Part shown: positions 31,492-40,062 of the stretch, piece after piece
Numbering within the stretch: the first letter of the stretch is position 1
How the letters are laid out: each line of letters starts with the position of its first letter
Virus record (IMG/VR): IMGVR_UViG_3300031277_000002
Location: 1-61,854 of that record
DNA: 61,854 nucleotides
From: a virus
Direction: 5' to 3' (one strand)
The notes under the pieces: generated by a model
What the model saw: the letters and a program-made list of their open reading frames with translations, nothing else
The model's database searches: none
What the model was told of the DNA's origin: nothing
Translations under genes and position numbers: made by a program

Positions 31492-31694
31492 ATTTAGAAG
31501 AAATAAAAAAACGTATCAATGAAATAGAGGTTATAGGGGATGATTATACTGGAGATTCTCATAGAATGGAAGATGATTTATATAAAGATTTTATTATTTA
31601 TGTTTCTAAAAATAAAAAATATCCAGAATTGCAAAAAATGGCAAAAGAAATATTAAAAACAGAAAATATAAATTTTCCTAGATGGTATGAGTAA
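31488..31694 (+). CDS. Hypothetical protein (68 aa)
   Basis: Starts at ATG with AGGGAGG upstream, overlapping the previous stop. Acidic, helical (NLEEIKKRINEIEVIGDD, YPELQKMAKEIL). No family. Confidence 0.55.
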   Translation: MNLEEIKKRINEIEVIGDDYTGDSHRMEDDLYKDFIIYVSKNKKYPELQKMAKEILKTENINFPRWYE

Positions 31695-31706
31695 TAAAGT
31701 AATAAA

Positions 31707-32555
31707 ATGAAGTGTCCTATATGCAGTAAACAAACAAAGAAATTTGTATTTGAAAAACCAAAGGAAAAGTTATTTCAGTGTAGTGATTGTAATTTTAACT
31801 TCCGTTTGACTTTTCAAAAGATTGAGATAAGCATATCAGGGAAAAAATACATTTTTGATTATTTAGAAAGAAATTATAACAAAAAAAAATTAAAAGAAAA
31901 ATTAAAAAAAATACAAGTATCTATAAACTCATTAAGAGTTTTATCAGGGAAAAATAAAATAAAATATAAACCAATTCTTAAAAAAAGATGTAGCGAATGT
32001 GGAAAGATAAAATTTATAAACAGGTTTTACAACGCTAGAAATAAAATAAAAAGACCTATTTGTAAAATATGCACCAGGAAAGAATATAAGAAAAAGTATT
32101 ATAAATATAATAATTTAATTAAAAACAAATACTATGGAATAAATAAAAAACAAGAAGAACAATTTGATGCACGGCTGTCATTTTCTTTAGAAGAATTTAA
32201 AAAATGGTTAGAAGAAAATAATTATAAAACGTTTTACAAAACTTCTTTGGTTAACATTAATGACAAAAGATATAAAATATGTATTTTAAGAAAAAATCTT
32301 AACAATAGATATTGTCTTGATAACATGGAAATTGTTTTTCAAAAAGATATTCCCAAAAAAATACATCTTGGTAAAATATCACAAAAAAAATTTCAAAAAT
32401 CAGTAATTCAAATGAAAGATGGGAAAATAGTCCAAATATGGGACTCAGCTTCAAAAGCTGCTAGGAGTGTTGAAAGGTTTAGACAGTCTGGTATAAATTT
32501 AGCATGCAATGGAAAAAGAAAAATTCATGCTGGATATGAATGGAAATATTTTTAG
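31707..32555 (+). CDS. Homing-endonuclease-like protein with NUMOD1 domain
   Basis: A 282-residue protein. An N-terminal ribbon (CPIC..CSDC), a second knuckle CSECGKIKFINRFYN..C.IC, a central region ending RYCLDNMEIVF like the HNH C-terminal part, and a C-terminal NUMOD1-type module QMKDGKIVQIWDSASKAARS, GINLACNGKRK, AGYEWKYF. NUMOD modules bind DNA in homing nucleases. The HNH histidines are not conclusive, so it may be degenerate. Confidence 0.65.
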   Translation: MKCPICSKQTKKFVFEKPKEKLFQCSDCNFNFRLTFQKIEISISGKKYIFDYLERNYNKKKLKEKLKKIQVSINSLRVLSGKNKIKYKPILKKRCSECGKIKFINRFYNARNKIKRPICKICTRKEYKKKYYKYNNLIKNKYYGINKKQEEQFDARLSFSLEEFKKWLEENNYKTFYKTSLVNINDKRYKICILRKNLNNRYCLDNMEIVFQKDIPKKIHLGKISQKKFQKSVIQMKDGKIVQIWDSASKAARSVERFRQSGINLACNGKRKIHAGYEWKYF

Positions 32556-32584
32556 TTTATTAATAAGTAATAATGTCGTATATT
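32555..32584 (+). promoter_or_regulatory. Class I phage promoter
   Basis: GTTTAT at 32555, 18 bases, CG-TATATT ending at 32584. The next start codon (32603) lies 19 bases further. Confidence 0.65.
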
Positions 32585-32602
32585 TATTTAAAGGAGTTAA
32601 AA

Positions 32603-33019
32603 ATGACAGTAACAAGATTAGCAGTAGAATTAGTAATAGAAATACACAATAAATATTTAAAAGTATTTTCAAAAATAAAAGAATATTTAGAAAATAACAG
32701 TTTTGGTGAATTTTATTTTGACGTTTGTTATGATCAAATATATTTACAAACTGATTTTAGTAAATATTATAATTATAATGACGATTCGCATTATGAAATA
32801 TTACCATTCTCCATGCTTTATGGATTGTTGGAAGATTTTTTTTACAAAAAAGAAATTGAAATAACATACCATTATTCTATTCAAAGAAATAAATATAAAT
32901 ATTTTATATATTCAAAAAAAGAAAATAAAGAATATTATGATATTGTTTGGTATAAAAGAAATGAAGCAAAATATCAGGCGATTTTAAAGGCTTGTGAAAT
33001 ATTGGAAGGAAGATTATGA
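32603..33019 (+). CDS. Hypothetical protein (138 aa)
   Basis: ATG at 32603 after AAAGGAG; an upstream in-frame start would lie inside the promoter. Tyr/Phe-rich protein (FGEFYFDVCYDQIYL, ITYHYSIQRNKYKYFIY). Paired by overlap with the lipase-like gene. Confidence 0.6.
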   Translation: MTVTRLAVELVIEIHNKYLKVFSKIKEYLENNSFGEFYFDVCYDQIYLQTDFSKYYNYNDDSHYEILPFSMLYGLLEDFFYKKEIEITYHYSIQRNKYKYFIYSKKENKEYYDIVWYKRNEAKYQAILKACEILEGRL

Positions 33020-33855
33020 AACAAGACAAATTGGATGTATTAGAAAAAGCATTTATTTGCAGTGATGTATATGAAAATTCTATTGATGAGTATTTAGAGT
33101 CAATAGAAGAAAAAAAATATATTATTCATCATTCAGAATTATATATTTTTAACAACATAACGTTTGGTGGTATGGGGTCTTATATATTAAAATTACCATA
33201 TAATTATATTAAGGAAAAATGGAATTTAAATAAAAATTATTTTATCAACGAAGACAATGGATTTTATTCTGCTTTGTATTTCAATAATAGAACAAAAAAA
33301 TACATTATTGCTTTTAGAGGAACTGAGGGAAAGAAAAGGCTAAACGGAAAAATAAATGAAGAAGCTGTTAAGGATTGGAATAAAGGAAATATTCCCCAGA
33401 TATTTGGATTAACGTCTAGTCAATATTTAAGTGCTTTAAGTTTGGTAACAGAAATGGAAAAAAGAAATATTGATTTTGAAATGACCGGGCACTCACTCGG
33501 AGGAGGGTTAGCGGCAGCAGCTACAATGTTAACAAAAACAAAAGGAACAATTACGTTTAATTCTGCAGGACTCCACAAAAATACAGTAAATAAATATTTA
33601 AACAAAAAACTAAATTATAAAAAAGGTAAAAAGTTAATTACTAATTATTTTGTCCAGGGGGAGGCAGTAACAATGGCTCAAAGGTTTGGTAAATTATTTT
33701 TAACAATTTTGGCTCCTATTTTTGGGCCATTGGCTTATTTTATCTTGCCGAACGCTATAGGAAGGTTTGTTAAAATAAAATGTTATAATAAAAAGAAAAC
33801 ACCTATCCAGAGGCATCAAATGTCCCAGGTAATAGAAAATTTAATAATTAGTTAA
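33016..33855 (+). CDS. Lipase class 3-like alpha/beta hydrolase
   Basis: A 279-residue protein with the serine hydrolase elbow GHSLGGG at residues 158-164 (Ser160), preceded by YIIAFRGTEG and DWNKGN as in Lipase_3 / DUF2974 proteins, and followed by FNSAGLHKN. No signal peptide; a hydrophobic segment near residue 235 (LFLTILAPIFGPLAYFILP) could be membrane-embedded. A membrane-active esterase in a phage might damage the host membrane or act in interference between phages; this is speculative. Confidence 0.75.
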   Translation: MKQDKLDVLEKAFICSDVYENSIDEYLESIEEKKYIIHHSELYIFNNITFGGMGSYILKLPYNYIKEKWNLNKNYFINEDNGFYSALYFNNRTKKYIIAFRGTEGKKRLNGKINEEAVKDWNKGNIPQIFGLTSSQYLSALSLVTEMEKRNIDFEMTGHSLGGGLAAAATMLTKTKGTITFNSAGLHKNTVNKYLNKKLNYKKGKKLITNYFVQGEAVTMAQRFGKLFLTILAPIFGPLAYFILPNAIGRFVKIKCYNKKKTPIQRHQMSQVIENLIIS

Positions 33856-33865
33856 GGAATAAATA

Positions 33866-33991
33866 ATGTTAAGTAAAATTAAAACATCTATTGGATTATA
33901 CAAAAAAGATATTAAACGTTTTAAAAACGGATCAGAAAAAGAAAAGAAAGATATTTTAAAACAAAGGTTTAGAACGAACTTTGTTGGATAA
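33866..33991 (+). CDS. Small basic peptide (41 aa)
   Basis: ATG after AAGGAATAAATA, just downstream of the lipase gene. Lys-rich, no hydrophobic segment. Possibly an accessory peptide; nothing recognised. Confidence 0.45.
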   Translation: MLSKIKTSIGLYKKDIKRFKNGSEKEKKDILKQRFRTNFVG

Positions 33992-34013
33992 TTATAATAA
34001 AGGAGTAAAATAA

Positions 34014-34466
34014 ATGACTAGTAAAGAAAAAATAAAAGAATTAAAAAATAGTATTATAAATGCTGAAGAAAATATTAAACAAGCAAAAGAACAGATTGAG
34101 CAATTAAAAAAAGAAAATGATTTTGAATTTCCTAAATATTTAAAAAGTTATGAAGAATGGATAAAAATGATTAATGATACGGGTAGATATTTACCTTGGC
34201 GTTTATATGGTATTTTAAAATTTAAAAAACAATATGCATCATTAAAGATTCAATATATTGCTGATAAACTTAATGGTGATTGGAAAGTTGATTTTAATGA
34301 CTATGATCAAGAAGTATGGTCTATCTATTATGATATAGAGATTAAAAAATATCAATTTTATTCAACGTGGAATAAATTTATAGGTGAAATATATTTCAAA
34401 TCTGAAGAATTAGCTAAAAAAGTATTAGAAATAATGGGCCAAGAAATGGAATATTTGAAAGGATAG
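34014..34466 (+). CDS. Conserved phage protein with coiled-coil start (150 aa)
   Basis: ATG after AAAGGAGTAAAA. N-terminal coiled coil (about 40 residues of K/E/N heptads), then FPKYLKSYEEWIKMIND and ADKLNGDWKVDFNDYD, a pattern common in phage and prophage proteins of unknown function. Confidence 0.6.
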   Translation: MTSKEKIKELKNSIINAEENIKQAKEQIEQLKKENDFEFPKYLKSYEEWIKMINDTGRYLPWRLYGILKFKKQYASLKIQYIADKLNGDWKVDFNDYDQEVWSIYYDIEIKKYQFYSTWNKFIGEIYFKSEELAKKVLEIMGQEMEYLKG

Positions 34467-34469
34467 TAT

Positions 34470-34883
34470 ATGAAAAAACAAAGAAAAGCACATTGGATTG
34501 AGATTAGTTTAAAACATACTGATTATTATTGGGAAAAAAGAATAGCTGTTGATTTAGAGTGTAATCCAATTTTATGTGTTCATCCAGACTATGAAAAAGA
34601 ATATTTAAATTGGGAAAGTTATTGTACTATAAGGTGGCACCACCAATGGCGTGAAATAAAAGAACCAGAATATGTTCCATATGAAACAATGGAGGAGTGT
34701 TTTGAAGACCTTAAAGATGTTTGGGTTAGGTATAAAAACACACCTGGCTCCGTGAATAAAATAATCCAGTTTCATTCTTTAACCAATACGTGTAAACTTA
34801 ATGATTGGAATTATGGTATGGTAAGTTTATTTCACAATTTTGAAAAATTAGATGGCACACCGTGCGGAAAATTAAAGGAATAA
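34470..34883 (+). CDS. Hypothetical protein (137 aa)
   Basis: Starts four bases past the previous stop, RBS GAAAGGATAG. Trp-rich segments (WRWHHQ-like: CTIRWHHQWREIK). No family recognised. Confidence 0.55.
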   Translation: MKKQRKAHWIEISLKHTDYYWEKRIAVDLECNPILCVHPDYEKEYLNWESYCTIRWHHQWREIKEPEYVPYETMEECFEDLKDVWVRYKNTPGSVNKIIQFHSLTNTCKLNDWNYGMVSLFHNFEKLDGTPCGKLKE

Positions 34884-34895
34884 GAGGTATAAAAA

Positions 34896-35078
34896 ATGCA
34901 TACAGTTGAAAAAAATATTATAAAAAATTGTCAAAAAGATTTAAAAGAAATTCAAAATGTTTTAGATTATTTTCCAGAAAATTTAACAAAAGAGCAAAAA
35001 ACAAGTATGGCTTATGATTTAATAAAAGTTTGTGAAAATATAATGTATTTGTGTAAATTATTAAGAAAAGAATTATAA
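34896..35078 (+). CDS. Hypothetical protein (60 aa)
   Basis: ATG with AAGAGGTA upstream. Helical small protein with three cysteines. Unknown function. Confidence 0.5.
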   Translation: MHTVEKNIIKNCQKDLKEIQNVLDYFPENLTKEQKTSMAYDLIKVCENIMYLCKLLRKEL

Positions 35079-35088
35079 AGGTTTTAAA

Positions 35089-35583
35089 GTGAAAATAACA
35101 AGTGATTTATTAAAATGTGCGGTAATGTCTTATTATAGATTTAATAGAGGTTATATTTCCGCTGAAGAGGTTTTTATTGATTACGGAAGAGCTGATGTTT
35201 TGGTTGATACCGGGAAATCTATTAATGAAATAGAGATAAAAATATCAAAACATGATTTAATGGTAAAAGAATTAGAAAAGCTGAAACATAAATATGAACT
35301 TAAAAGAAAAATAAATAAATTTTATATTTGCGTTCCAGATTATTTAAAAGATTGTGCAACTGAATTTATACAAAAAGTAAATAATAAATACGGATTGATT
35401 ATTTTTAATGTAGATATTTTTGAAAAAAGTAAAACATACTGGAGAATAAAGGAAAGTTTGGAAATAGTAAAAAGAGCAAAAAATTTAAATGACAAGTATA
35501 ATGAAAAATATAAAGAAGATATAGTAAAAAGATTATCATCAAAAGTAATTAATGATTTACAAACTAAAATACTGGGGCTATAA
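35089..35583 (+). CDS. PD-(D/E)XK nuclease-like protein (MmcB type)
   Basis: GTG start after AAAGGTTTTAAA. A 164-residue protein with YRFNRGYISAEEVFIDYG, GRADVLV and NEIEIKISKHDLMVKELEK. The R/AD...E-I-K-x-S pattern matches MmcB-like members of the PD-(D/E)XK nuclease superfamily. Could be a repair nuclease; small C-terminal extension follows. Confidence 0.65.
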   Translation: MKITSDLLKCAVMSYYRFNRGYISAEEVFIDYGRADVLVDTGKSINEIEIKISKHDLMVKELEKLKHKYELKRKINKFYICVPDYLKDCATEFIQKVNNKYGLIIFNVDIFEKSKTYWRIKESLEIVKRAKNLNDKYNEKYKEDIVKRLSSKVINDLQTKILGL

Positions 35584-35601
35584 ATGATTAAATCAAATTA
35601 T

Positions 35602-35631
35602 GTTTAATTTAGTTTAATAACGTCGTATATT
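35602..35631 (+). promoter_or_regulatory. Class I phage promoter
   Basis: GTTTAA, 18 bases, CG-TATATT. Confidence 0.65.
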
Positions 35632-35653
35632 TAAACAAATACGGAGGTAAAAT

Positions 35654-35905
35654 ATGAAACTAAATGTTCCACTAGATTTGTATAAAGGTCAAATTATATT
35701 CTATATTCAAAATGAAGATGTATTTGAAGTAATGAATGAAACAAAGTGTAATAATTCTGGCAATATAATACCAAAAGGAAAATTTTTAACAATAAAAAAA
35801 GCAAATCAGGATTTCGTTGGCGCTAATGTTATATTAACTGATAGTTATAACAAAGAATATAGATTAACTGATTGTAATTTCATAAACTTGAGGAAAGTTG
35901 TATGA
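35654..35905 (+). CDS. Hypothetical protein (83 aa)
   Basis: ATG after ACGGAGGTAAA. Predicted beta-barrel-like small protein (KGQIIFYIQNEDVFEV, GKFLTIKKANQDFVGANV). Overlaps the next start. Confidence 0.55.
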   Translation: MKLNVPLDLYKGQIIFYIQNEDVFEVMNETKCNNSGNIIPKGKFLTIKKANQDFVGANVILTDSYNKEYRLTDCNFINLRKVV

Positions 35906-36555
35906 GTAATTTATTTATTACAGATTTTAATATAGTTAAATCGGCTGAGAATCTTGACAGGCAGAGACTTTTTTCATGTATATACGAAAACATACACGGA
36001 TTAGCTTCTATGTTAGGGTGTGTTGATGACCTTAAATTATCTGATGCGGCTAAAAAGAAGGCTTATAATTTAAAAAACAAGGTACAATTTAAGTTATGGG
36101 TTGATTATGAACAATTTTTGCTTTATTATATTGTTGTTTATTACTCTATTTGGCATAAAAAGTACTCAAAAAAAGAAAAATTTGAGGAAACGGTAAATTA
36201 TTACAATATTTTAAAAATTGTTGAAAAAATGGAAAATTTAGGAATAATAAGCGGGAAACGTGCGCATCGTGATGGATTTTTTATTTCAGATATAAGAAAG
36301 TATGTTTCCTGGATAACACATGATTTATTGAATACTCATAAATCAAATTTAATCAGAAAAGAGATTGAAAGAGAAAATAAACTAAAAAAAGATGCATTGA
36401 CAATTTCATGTATGTATTTAAACGGTAATTTTAATAAAGATATTTATAATAAAAAATGCAATAATCTAACTAAAAAACTTTCTTTTCACTACCGTGATAT
36501 ATGGCCTTGGTGTAATCCAGATATAAAAATGCATTTTAACTGGAGAGATAAATGA
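35902..36555 (+). CDS. Pyrimidine dimer DNA glycosylase-like protein
   Basis: A 217-residue protein starting SNLFITDFNIVKSAENLDRQ, which resembles the start of the Pyr_excise family (MNLF.T....ECARNLDDKR), whose T4 member excises UV-induced thymine dimers. Later features are SDAAKKKAYN, HPHD-like KRAHRDGFF and FHYRDIWPW. The alignment is by eye only; catalytic residues are not certain. Confidence 0.5.
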   Translation: MSNLFITDFNIVKSAENLDRQRLFSCIYENIHGLASMLGCVDDLKLSDAAKKKAYNLKNKVQFKLWVDYEQFLLYYIVVYYSIWHKKYSKKEKFEETVNYYNILKIVEKMENLGIISGKRAHRDGFFISDIRKYVSWITHDLLNTHKSNLIRKEIERENKLKKDALTISCMYLNGNFNKDIYNKKCNNLTKKLSFHYRDIWPWCNPDIKMHFNWRDK

Positions 36556-36674
36556 GTTTATATAGAATAATAATGGCAATATTTGTTTCATTTTTAGTTT
36601 TATTATCTAAAATTATTTTATATTTATTGGTTAGTATTTTTTTCATATTTAAAATTACAAAAAGGGAAAAATAA
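36552..36674 (+). CDS. Small membrane protein (40 aa)
   Basis: ATGA overlap with the preceding gene. Almost entirely hydrophobic (VSFLVLLSKIILYLLVSIFF) with a basic tail KITKREK; one transmembrane helix. Function unknown. Confidence 0.55.
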   Translation: MSLYRIIMAIFVSFLVLLSKIILYLLVSIFFIFKITKREK

Positions 36675-37358
36675 ATGGAAAAAAAAGGAAAAGATTTTAC
36701 TTCAGCAAGTAAAGAGGATAATGTATATACTCCATATTCTATGGTTGCACAATTATTATTAAATGAAAAATTTGATTATAATAAAAGATTTTTAGAGCCG
36801 TGTTGTGGAAAAAATATTCACCCTGTAGTTGATGTTTTAACAAAACAAAAAAGTAATATTGATATTGATTATTTTGATATTAACTTTGTTGGAGAAAAGT
36901 GTAAAAAAATAGATTTTTTAAAAACAAAAATGTTTGGAAATATAGATTATATAATAACAAATCCTCCTTATTCAAAATTAGATAAATTTATAACAAATGC
37001 AAAGGAAGTGGCAAAAGAAAAATTTGCATTCCTTTGTAAACTAACTCATTTAGGCGGGGTTAATAGATTTAGAGTTGAAACATTTACGGATGAAAATTAT
37101 CCATTAACAAAAATATATTTATTTACCAGGCAAGCTAACATTAAATTCACAAATGATGAGCAAGAAAGACGCGGATATATGCCATATATAAAATTAAGAA
37201 AAGATGGGAAATACCCCGCAGGTATGTATTATTTTGTTTGGTTAATTTTTGAAAAAAATAATACAAATAAACACTTATTAGATGGCCCAATATTTAATTG
37301 GATTAATAATGATGATTATATTTTAAGGAAAGATAAAAGTGGCAAAAAGAAAAAGTAA
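36675..37358 (+). CDS. Adenine-specific DNA methyltransferase-like protein
   Basis: A 227-residue protein: FLEPCCGKN (SAM motif I), acidic FDINF, and the catalytic TNPPYSKLDKF (motif IV), the motif I-before-IV order of alpha/gamma methylases. Compared with full-length enzymes it is short, lacking an obvious target-recognition domain. C-terminus is Lys-rich. Directly follows the membrane peptide gene. Confidence 0.8.
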   Translation: MEKKGKDFTSASKEDNVYTPYSMVAQLLLNEKFDYNKRFLEPCCGKNIHPVVDVLTKQKSNIDIDYFDINFVGEKCKKIDFLKTKMFGNIDYIITNPPYSKLDKFITNAKEVAKEKFAFLCKLTHLGGVNRFRVETFTDENYPLTKIYLFTRQANIKFTNDEQERRGYMPYIKLRKDGKYPAGMYYFVWLIFEKNNTNKHLLDGPIFNWINNDDYILRKDKSGKKKK

Positions 37359-37548
37359 TCAAAAAAAAGAATTAACAATGCCAACATTCATAAAAAAAGG
37401 AGATAAAATTAAATGTCCTTATAAAACTTGTGATGCTGGGGAGGGGTTAACTCTTAGACAGGTTTGTTACCTCGGAGGAAATACTAAAAATAAAGAATGT
37501 AAAAATAAAATAAAGAATGTAAAAATAAAGAAAAGAAATGGAAAATAA
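37339..37548 (+). CDS. Small basic Cys-containing protein (69 aa)
   Basis: GTG start overlapping the previous gene by 20 bases with AAGGA upstream; an ATG at 37378 is an alternative. CPYKTCDAGEGLTLRQVC then a C-terminal Lys-rich segment encoded by two near-identical AAATAAAGAATGTAAA repeats (KECKNKIKNVKIK). Zinc binding possible. Confidence 0.5.
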   Translation: MAKRKSNQKKELTMPTFIKKGDKIKCPYKTCDAGEGLTLRQVCYLGGNTKNKECKNKIKNVKIKKRNGK

Positions 37549-37705
37549 GATTATGAGAAAGAGCCACTTTCTTATTTCTGTACCGTGTTGTGAAAATTGT
37601 ATAAATTCAAAAGAGTATGTAAGAAACAAAATAAAGTGTGAAATGAAAAAATATAAAATCTTAGATAAATGTTTCTATTGTAAGAATCATAAATTTAAAT
37701 ATTAA
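37538..37705 (+). CDS. Small Cys-rich protein (55 aa)
   Basis: ATG overlapping the previous gene by 11 bases. Contains CCENC near 17-21 and CFYC near 45-48, a zinc ribbon arrangement. Function unknown. Confidence 0.55.
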   Translation: MENKIMRKSHFLISVPCCENCINSKEYVRNKIKCEMKKYKILDKCFYCKNHKFKY

Positions 37706-37717
37706 AATGGAGTAAAA

Positions 37718-38308
37718 ATGGGGAAAGTATTAATTGCTTGTGAAGAGTCTCAAGCAGTAACAATTGAAATGAGAAAAATAGGAATAGATGCTTATTCGTG
37801 CGATATATTACCCTGCAGTGGTGGACATCCAGAATGGCATATTCAGCAAAATGTGATTAAATTATTAAAAGAAAAGTGGGATATGGTTATTGCCTTTCCT
37901 CCATGTACTGATCTTGCAGTTTCGGGAGCTAGATGGTTTGTGGAAAAAAGAGCAGACGGAAGACAACAAAAATCAATTGATTTTTTTCTAAAATTTACAA
38001 ACCTTACTTGTAAATGGGCTATAGAAAATCCGATCGGTATAATGTCTAATAATTATAGAAAACCAGATCAAATAATCCAACCTTGGCAGTTTGGGCATGG
38101 AGAAACAAAAGCTACGTGCTTGTGGCTAAACGGATTGCCGCTATTACAACCAACAAAAATAGTGTCTGGAAGAGAACAGCGGATCTGGAAAATGCCTCCG
38201 GGACAAGAAAGGTCAAAATTAAGATCAAAAACATACCGGGGGATTGCGGAAGCAATGGCGGTTCAGTGGGGAAAATTAATATTAGAAAATGGAGTAAAAA
38301 ATGGTTAA
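37718..38308 (+). CDS. C5 cytosine methyltransferase-like protein
   Basis: A 196-residue protein starting KVLIACEESQ, with SCDILPCSGGHPEWHI and the motif AFPPCTDLAVSGARWF (PPC, the C5-methylase catalytic motif) plus WAIENPIG (ENx). Short homologues in phages are often annotated as cytosine methylases, though a target-recognition domain is missing. Follows TGGAG. Confidence 0.7.
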   Translation: MGKVLIACEESQAVTIEMRKIGIDAYSCDILPCSGGHPEWHIQQNVIKLLKEKWDMVIAFPPCTDLAVSGARWFVEKRADGRQQKSIDFFLKFTNLTCKWAIENPIGIMSNNYRKPDQIIQPWQFGHGETKATCLWLNGLPLLQPTKIVSGREQRIWKMPPGQERSKLRSKTYRGIAEAMAVQWGKLILENGVKNG

Positions 38309-38483
38309 CAAAAGAACTGAAGAGTTATATAATAATATTTTAAAAGCATATCCAGGAGGAATTTCAAAAATAGATGAGAATGAAATATTAGATAGATATC
38401 TTCCTGATTATTTTGAGCACGAAATAAGAACAGCTTTGTTTAAAGCAAAAGAAGATTTGTGTGATTTTGATTTATTAAAATAA
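38301..38483 (+). CDS. Hypothetical protein (60 aa)
   Basis: ATG with TGGAG upstream, overlapping the methylase by eight bases. Acidic helical protein (EILDRYLPDYFEHEIRTAL); no family. Confidence 0.55.
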   Translation: MVNKRTEELYNNILKAYPGGISKIDENEILDRYLPDYFEHEIRTALFKAKEDLCDFDLLK

Positions 38484-38485
38484 TT

Positions 38486-38514
38486 GTTTATTTTTAAATA
38501 AAAGATCGTATATT
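38486..38514 (+). promoter_or_regulatory. Class I phage promoter
   Basis: GTTTAT, 17 bases, CG-TATATT, right after a stop codon. Confidence 0.7.
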
Positions 38515-38532
38515 TTTTATTTAGGAGTGTAA

Positions 38533-38859
38533 ATGAAAAAAACTTATAAAGCTGACCTTATAAACAAAATAGTTTTTGAATATGATTTTGTAGAAGAAAC
38601 TAAAAATATAATAACTTATATTAAAGATAAAACCCCTTTTATGAAATTTATATGTACTGAAGAAAAAAGACATCCGACATATTGTCATTTTGATAACTAT
38701 GAGGATGCTATTCAATGTTTAATTGATAATGAGAAATTAAACATAACTTTTTATAAAGAAAGATTAAAAAGCGCAAAAATTAACCTTGATAAAATTTATG
38801 AAAATAAAAGAAATTATTTAAAAAAGAAAGGGGAAATTAATGATACAAAAACTTCCTGA
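38533..38859 (+). CDS. Hypothetical protein (108 aa)
   Basis: ATG after TTAGGAGTGTAA. Charged, mixed; includes a Tyr-His segment HPTYCHFDNYEDAIQCL. Overlaps the dUTPase gene. Confidence 0.55.
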   Translation: MKKTYKADLINKIVFEYDFVEETKNIITYIKDKTPFMKFICTEEKRHPTYCHFDNYEDAIQCLIDNEKLNITFYKERLKSAKINLDKIYENKRNYLKKKGEINDTKTS

Positions 38860-39346
38860 TTTTACTTATGTTACTTATGAAGATTTATGTAACAAAATAA
38901 ACGAAATAATCGAAAGAGATAACCTGTTAGTAAAGGTAAAGTTGGAAAAAGACGCAATTCTTCCAGAAAGAAAATCAGAAGGGGCAGTTGGTTATGATAT
39001 TTGCAGCAATGAAGACGTTTGGATCAGCCCAGGAAATTGTTGGCCTATAAAAACAGGAGTTTATTTAGGGCTTCCTGAAGGTTATGAGTGTCAAATAAGA
39101 CCAAGAAGCGGGCTATCACTTAAAAAAATAACAGTAAACAATTCTCCAGGGAGTATAGATTGTGATTTTAGAGGAGAATTGAAAGTTATTTTGATAAATC
39201 ACTCACTAGAAAACTTTCATGTAGAAAAAGGAATGAGAATTGCCCAACTAGTATTTAGTAGAGTATTGAACACTGTTTTAATAAAAGTAAAAAAACTTAA
39301 CAAAACAAAAAGAGGGAATAAAGGATTTGGGAGTACGGGATTATGA
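38840..39346 (+). CDS. dut: dUTPase
   Basis: A 168-residue deoxyuridine triphosphatase with all five family motifs: GAVGYDIC, RPRSGLS, NNSPGSIDCDFRGEL, GMRIAQLV and RGNKGFGSTG. It hydrolyses dUTP to dUMP and pyrophosphate, limiting uracil in phage DNA and feeding thymidylate synthesis. An N-terminal extension of about 30 residues precedes motif 1. Confidence 0.95.
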   Translation: MIQKLPDFTYVTYEDLCNKINEIIERDNLLVKVKLEKDAILPERKSEGAVGYDICSNEDVWISPGNCWPIKTGVYLGLPEGYECQIRPRSGLSLKKITVNNSPGSIDCDFRGELKVILINHSLENFHVEKGMRIAQLVFSRVLNTVLIKVKKLNKTKRGNKGFGSTGL

Positions 39347-39624
39347 AAATAAAATATTTAAACGAAAACGGAACAATTGGAACAAAATGTCCTCATGGAG
39401 TTAAAGTTTCAAAAGTTTTGCCTGTTACTGTATATACTGGAAGTACTCATTGCATTAAAAAATGTAATAAATTTCAAAAAATTGAAAATGGATATGTATT
39501 TTGTAAAGATAATAAAAAAGTAAATAATAATAACGAAGAACAAAAGTATGAAAAAATTTTTAATAACAAAGAAAGTAAAGTAATAACAGATAGTGACATT
39601 GTTTTTTTAACAGATAATTTTTAA
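39343..39624 (+). CDS. Cys-rich hypothetical protein (93 aa)
   Basis: Overlaps the dUTPase stop. KIKYLNENGTIGTKCPHG, then STHCIKKCNKF and FCKDN: a zinc-like cysteine set similar in start to the 54-residue protein at 27658. Asn-rich C-terminus. Confidence 0.5.
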   Translation: MKIKYLNENGTIGTKCPHGVKVSKVLPVTVYTGSTHCIKKCNKFQKIENGYVFCKDNKKVNNNNEEQKYEKIFNNKESKVITDSDIVFLTDNF

Positions 39625-39639
39625 TTTTTTTAAAAAAGT

Positions 39640-39668
39640 GTTTATTTTTTTAAAAACCGTCGTATATT
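39640..39668 (+). promoter_or_regulatory. Class I phage promoter for noncoding RNA region
   Basis: GTTTAT, 17 bases, CG-TATATT. It points into 870 bases with no gene. Confidence 0.7.
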
Positions 39669-39674
39669 TAAAGT

Positions 39675-39933
39675 GTAAGTTAAAAAGCTTTTTGACATAT
39701 TTAAACCAAAGCAGGCTTTATATTCCTGCTTGTTTCCTGCAGCCAATCAGGTTGACCTAATGCCATGGTAATCCGAGAAAAGATCATAAAATGCGGATTA
39801 CTATAATGTTCCCAGATTAGGTAACAATAAAACACAGTATATGCCCATTCTGGGTAACAATCCTACAAAAATAGGTTGGTCCCTATACCAATACACTACT
39901 GAGCCGGACTGTAAAAACCAGTAGTGTTTTTTT
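39675..39933 (+). ncRNA. Structured noncoding RNA A with own terminator
   Basis: Approximate limits from the promoter to the terminator. Helices: ACCTAAT (39755-39761)/ATTAGGT (39816-39822) enclosing GTAATCCG (39768-39775)/CGGATTAC (39794-39801), then a CCTA/TAGG hairpin near 39862, and the terminator stem. No reading frame of note. A discrete RNA of roughly 260 nt. Confidence 0.6.
39893..39933 (+). terminator. Rho-independent terminator of RNA A
   Basis: ACACTACTG (39893-39901)/CAGTAGTGT (39919-39927) followed by six T. Confidence 0.88.
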
Positions 39934-40062
39934 AAAAATTTAAAATATAAAAAAAGAAGGGTGGTGGTTATGTTTATCAATTAAACAAATAATATAATAA
40001 AAATAATACCAGCAGAGATTAATAGTAGATAAAAAGTTTAATTTTGGGGATATTAAAAAAGT

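Noticed and set aside
39961-40000. GTTTAT and TATAAT near 39972-39998 as an additional class I promoter
   Set aside because: Spacer is only 15 bases and the CG before the -10 is missing; kept only as a note under RNA module B.
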